In this document: positions 4,909-7,353 of the stretch, piece by piece
How positions within the stretch are numbered: the first letter of the stretch is position 1
How the letters are laid out: every line of letters begins with the position of its first letter
Assembly (NCBI GenBank): GCA_943323725.2
Contig: CALPIW020000068.1
Location: 1 to 7,353, forward strand
DNA length: 7,353 nt
Reading direction: 5' to 3'
Source of the DNA: Polynucleobacter meluiroseus
GTDB taxonomy: Bacteria > Verrucomicrobiota > Verrucomicrobiia > Opitutales > UBA953
The notes under the pieces: model-generated
What the model saw: the letters and a program-made list of their open reading frames with translations, nothing else
Told to the model about the DNA's origin: nothing
Databases searched by the model: none
Program-made: the position numbers and the translations under genes

Positions 4909-7353
4909 ATGAAGTCCCGTGCCTGCCTCTTTCTCGCCTTCCTCGCCGCCAGCCTGATCGCCGCCGACAAGCCGGTCGTCGTCGATAGCAGCAAACTCAA
5001 AACCAAGGAGGATAAGGCGAACGCCGCCAACTGGCCGGATAACAGCAAGGGCTCGCCGACGCCGCACGCTCCGGCGGAGAACCCGCCGAACGCGACGATT
5101 GCCCGCAGCCAGCAGGTCGCCCCGCCCGCCGCCGGCGAACGCGTGGTCTTCATCGGCAACGGTTTCGCCGAGCGCGACACCTACTACGGCCGCCTCGAGA
5201 CCGAACTGCACCTCCGCTTCCCGCAGCAGCAGCTCCTCGTCCGCAACATGGGTCGCTCCGGCGACACCCCGGCCTTCCGCCCGCACCCGGCGCGTGCCAG
5301 CCAGTGGGCCTTCCCGGGCGCCGACAAGTTCCATCCCGAGTATGCGCAGCACAACGGCAAGGGCTTCTTCTCGACCCCGGACCAGTGGCTCTTCCACCTG
5401 AAGGCCGACACCGTCGTCGCGTTCTTCGGTTACAACGAATCGTTCGACGGCCCCGGCCGCGCCGCCAACTACGAAGCCGAAGTCGACGCCTTCGTCGTCC
5501 ACTCCCTGACCAAGGCCTACAATGGCAAGACCGCCCCGCGCCTGGTGCTCGTCTCGCCGATCGCCTTCGAAGACCTCTCCAAGTCCCGCGACCTGCCGAA
5601 CGGCGCCAAGGAAAACGCCAACCTCGAGCTCTACGCCGCCGCCATGGAGCGCGTCGCCAAGAAGCACGGCCTCACTTACGTCGACCTCTTCCACCCCACC
5701 CTCGCCGCGTACGGTAAGACGAAGTCGCCCTATACCGTCAACGGCTTCGCCCCGACGGACTTCGGTTACCGCGAGATCGCCAAGCTCCTCGCCGACGGAC
5801 TCTACGGCGCCACGGCGCGCACTTCCAAGGCCGACGAAGCCCTCGTGAACGGCGCGGTGAAGCTGAAGGACTACATGTGGAACACTGATTACTCGATCCT
5901 CAACGGCGTCCACACCCACGGCCAGCGTTACAACCCCTTCGGCCCGCAGAACTATCCCGACGAGGTCTACAAGAGCCGCCAGATGACCGTGATCCGCGAC
6001 ACGCTCATCCACGACGTCGCCCAGGGCAAGAAGACCGACCTCGCCGTCGATGACTCCCGGACCCTCGTCCTGGCCCCCGTGCCGACCAACTTCAAGCCCA
6101 GCGAGAAGAACGGTAATCCCACGGAGTTCCTTTCCGGCGAAGCCGCCATCGAGAAGATGAAGCTCCTGCCCGGCTATAAGGTCTCCCTCTTCGCATCCGA
6201 AGAGAAATTCCCGGACCTCAAGAAGCCGGTGCAGATGTCTTTCGACGGCAAGGGCCGCCTCTGGGTCGCCACGACCCCGACCTACCCGCACTACCGCCCG
6301 GGTGATGCGTTGCCTGACGACAAGCTCCTGATCCTCGAGGACACCGACGGCGACGGCAAAGCCGACAAGCAATCGGTGTTCGCGGACAAGCTCCACATCC
6401 CGATCGGCTTCGAAATCGCTCCCGAAGGCGTCTACGTCTCGCAGGAGCCGAACCTCGCCCTGCTCATCGACGACGACAAGGACGGCAAGGCGGACCGCAC
6501 GGAACTGATCCTGCACGGCTTCGATTCCCACGACTCGCACCACGCCATCTCGGCCTATTGCGCCGACGCCTCGGGCGCCTTCTACCTCCTCGAAGGCCGC
6601 TTCCTCCACAGCCAGGTCGAGACCCCGTATGGCCCGCGTCGCTGCAACGACGGCGGCGCCTGGCGCTTCGACCCGAAGTCCTACCGCCTCGAGCGCGTAC
6701 AGGCCGACGTCTCCAATCCGTGGGGCTTCTCCTTCGACTATTGGGAACAGCCCTTCCTATCCGACGCTTCCCCGGGCGAGAACTGGTGGGCCGTGCCGCT
6801 CTCGGCCAAAGTCCCCTACGGCATCGAGCAGATCAAGGTCGAACAGTTCGTCCCTAAGCGCTCCCGTCCGACGTCGGGCGCCGAATTCGTCTCTTCGCGT
6901 CACTTCCCGGAAGCGCAGCAAGGCGACTTCATGATCTGCAACACCATCGGCTTCCTCGGCATCAGCTTCGGCAAGAAGGCCGACGACGGCGCCGGCTTCA
7001 CCGGCAAGGCCAACGGCGACCTCCTCACCTCGACCGACGGCAACTTCCGCCCGGTGGACCTCGAGTTCGCCCCGGACGGCTCGCTCTACTTCATCGACTG
7101 GCATAATCCGCTCATCGGCCACATGCAGCACAACGCACGCGATCCCAACCGCGACCGCGAGCATGGCCGCATCTACCGCATCACCTACCCTGAGCGTCCG
7201 CTGGTGAAGCCCGCGAAGGTCGCCGGGGCTTCCGTCTCCGAACTCCTGGAGAACCTCAAGGAGCCCGAATACCGCACCCGCTACCGCACCCGTCGCGAAC
7301 TCCGGGGCCACGCCCCGAGCGAAGTGCTCCCCGCCGTGAAGGCCTGGGCCGCC
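4909..7353 (+). CDS. SGNH-like domain fused to PVC-type propeller protein, exported; 3' truncated by window
   Basis: 815 codons are open to the right edge. Signal peptide: MKSRACLFLAFLAASLIAA, cleavage probably before Asp20. An in-frame TAA at 4885-4887 leaves this ATG as the first possible start. A Pro/Asn-rich linker (about 38-75) precedes an SGNH/GDSL-hydrolase-like domain (about 77-300) with block I FIGNGFAERD (81-90), block II VRNMGRSGD (111-119) and block III FGYNESFDG (173-181). The usual block I Ser is Gly85, and the usual Asp-x-x-His of block V is Asn278-Gly-Phe-Ala281, so esterase activity is doubtful. The PVC-type propeller (about 415-760) has two calcium-loop-like motifs, DTDGDGKAD (478-486) and DDDKDGKAD (521-529), and the family segments SHDSHHAIS and VSNPWGFSFDYW. 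The start of a helical region follows (about 775 on). Family members commonly end in a CxxCH cytochrome domain, which would lie outside the window. Role unknown; extracytoplasmic sugar oxidation is a guess. Confidence 0.93.
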   Translation, partial: MKSRACLFLAFLAASLIAADKPVVVDSSKLKTKEDKANAANWPDNSKGSPTPHAPAENPPNATIARSQQVAPPAAGERVVFIGNGFAERDTYYGRLETELHLRFPQQQLLVRNMGRSGDTPAFRPHPARASQWAFPGADKFHPEYAQHNGKGFFSTPDQWLFHLKADTVVAFFGYNESFDGPGRAANYEAEVDAFVVHSLTKAYNGKTAPRLVLVSPIAFEDLSKSRDLPNGAKENANLELYAAAMERVAKKHGLTYVDLFHPTLAAYGKTKSPYTVNGFAPTDFGYREIAKLLADGLYGATARTSKADEALVNGAVKLKDYMWNTDYSILNGVHTHGQRYNPFGPQNYPDEVYKSRQMTVIRDTLIHDVAQGKKTDLAVDDSRTLVLAPVPTNFKPSEKNGNPTEFLSGEAAIEKMKLLPGYKVSLFASEEKFPDLKKPVQMSFDGKGRLWVATTPTYPHYRPGDALPDDKLLILEDTDGDGKADKQSVFADKLHIPIGFEIAPEGVYVSQEPNLALLIDDDKDGKADRTELILHGFDSHDSHHAISAYCADASGAFYLLEGRFLHSQVETPYGPRRCNDGGAWRFDPKSYRLERVQADVSNPWGFSFDYWEQPFLSDASPGENWWAVPLSAKVPYGIEQIKVEQFVPKRSRPTSGAEFVSSRHFPEAQQGDFMICNTIGFLGISFGKKADDGAGFTGKANGDLLTSTDGNFRPVDLEFAPDGSLYFIDWHNPLIGHMQHNARDPNRDREHGRIYRITYPERPLVKPAKVAGASVSELLENLKEPEYRTRYRTRRELRGHAPSEVLPAVKAWAA

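Noticed and set aside
4882..6609. 575-codon open frame on the - strand
   Set aside because: It is antisense to the SGNH-propeller gene, which has a signal peptide and family motifs. The antisense product is a low-diversity Val/Gly/Glu/Arg sequence.

Overview
The window is a GC-rich bacterial segment, most likely from a member of the Planctomycetota-Verrucomicrobiota (PVC) group. I favour Verrucomicrobiota, possibly an Opitutae-like lineage, but the sequence cannot fix the rank. The basis is two large secreted proteins of the PVC-type beta-propeller / HEAT-like / cytochrome c architecture, which is characteristic of that group, next to a formylglycine-type sulfatase. Such genes are abundant in PVC bacteria that degrade sulfated polysaccharides.

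Layout, all genes on the + strand. (1) Positions 2-1090: the C-terminal part of a sulfatase whose N-terminus, including the formylglycine motif, lies off the left edge. (2) 1092-4070: a complete 992-residue exported protein with a PVC-type propeller, a helical repeat region and a C-terminal CxxCH cytochrome c domain. It follows the sulfatase stop codon after one base, so the two are almost certainly co-transcribed. (3) 4071-4607: a 537-bp stretch without a credible gene but full of structured repeats. It holds four GTGCAAA boxes in two pairs around a small hairpin, a 140-bp imperfect palindrome with 15-bp perfect ends, a short hairpin, and a 12-bp tandem repeat array. (4) 4608-4811: a 67-residue membrane protein with two predicted helices. 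(5) 4812-4908: a short gap with a possible hairpin and an AT-rich promoter-like segment. (6) 4909 to the right edge: 815 residues of a second PVC-type protein. It carries an SGNH/GDSL-hydrolase-like domain at its N-terminus, then a propeller with two calcium-loop-like motifs. The gene runs off the window before any cytochrome domain.

Functional reading (inference): sulfatase and haem proteins would act outside the cytoplasm on a sulfated glycan or its breakdown products, the sulfatase removing sulfate and the propeller-cytochrome proteins perhaps oxidising sugars and passing on electrons. The substrate is not visible here. The points most worth a second look are the SGNH-like domain that appears to have lost its catalytic Ser, Asp and His, the palindromic element, and the 12-bp repeat array. 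I found no tRNA, rRNA, CRISPR array or transposase.
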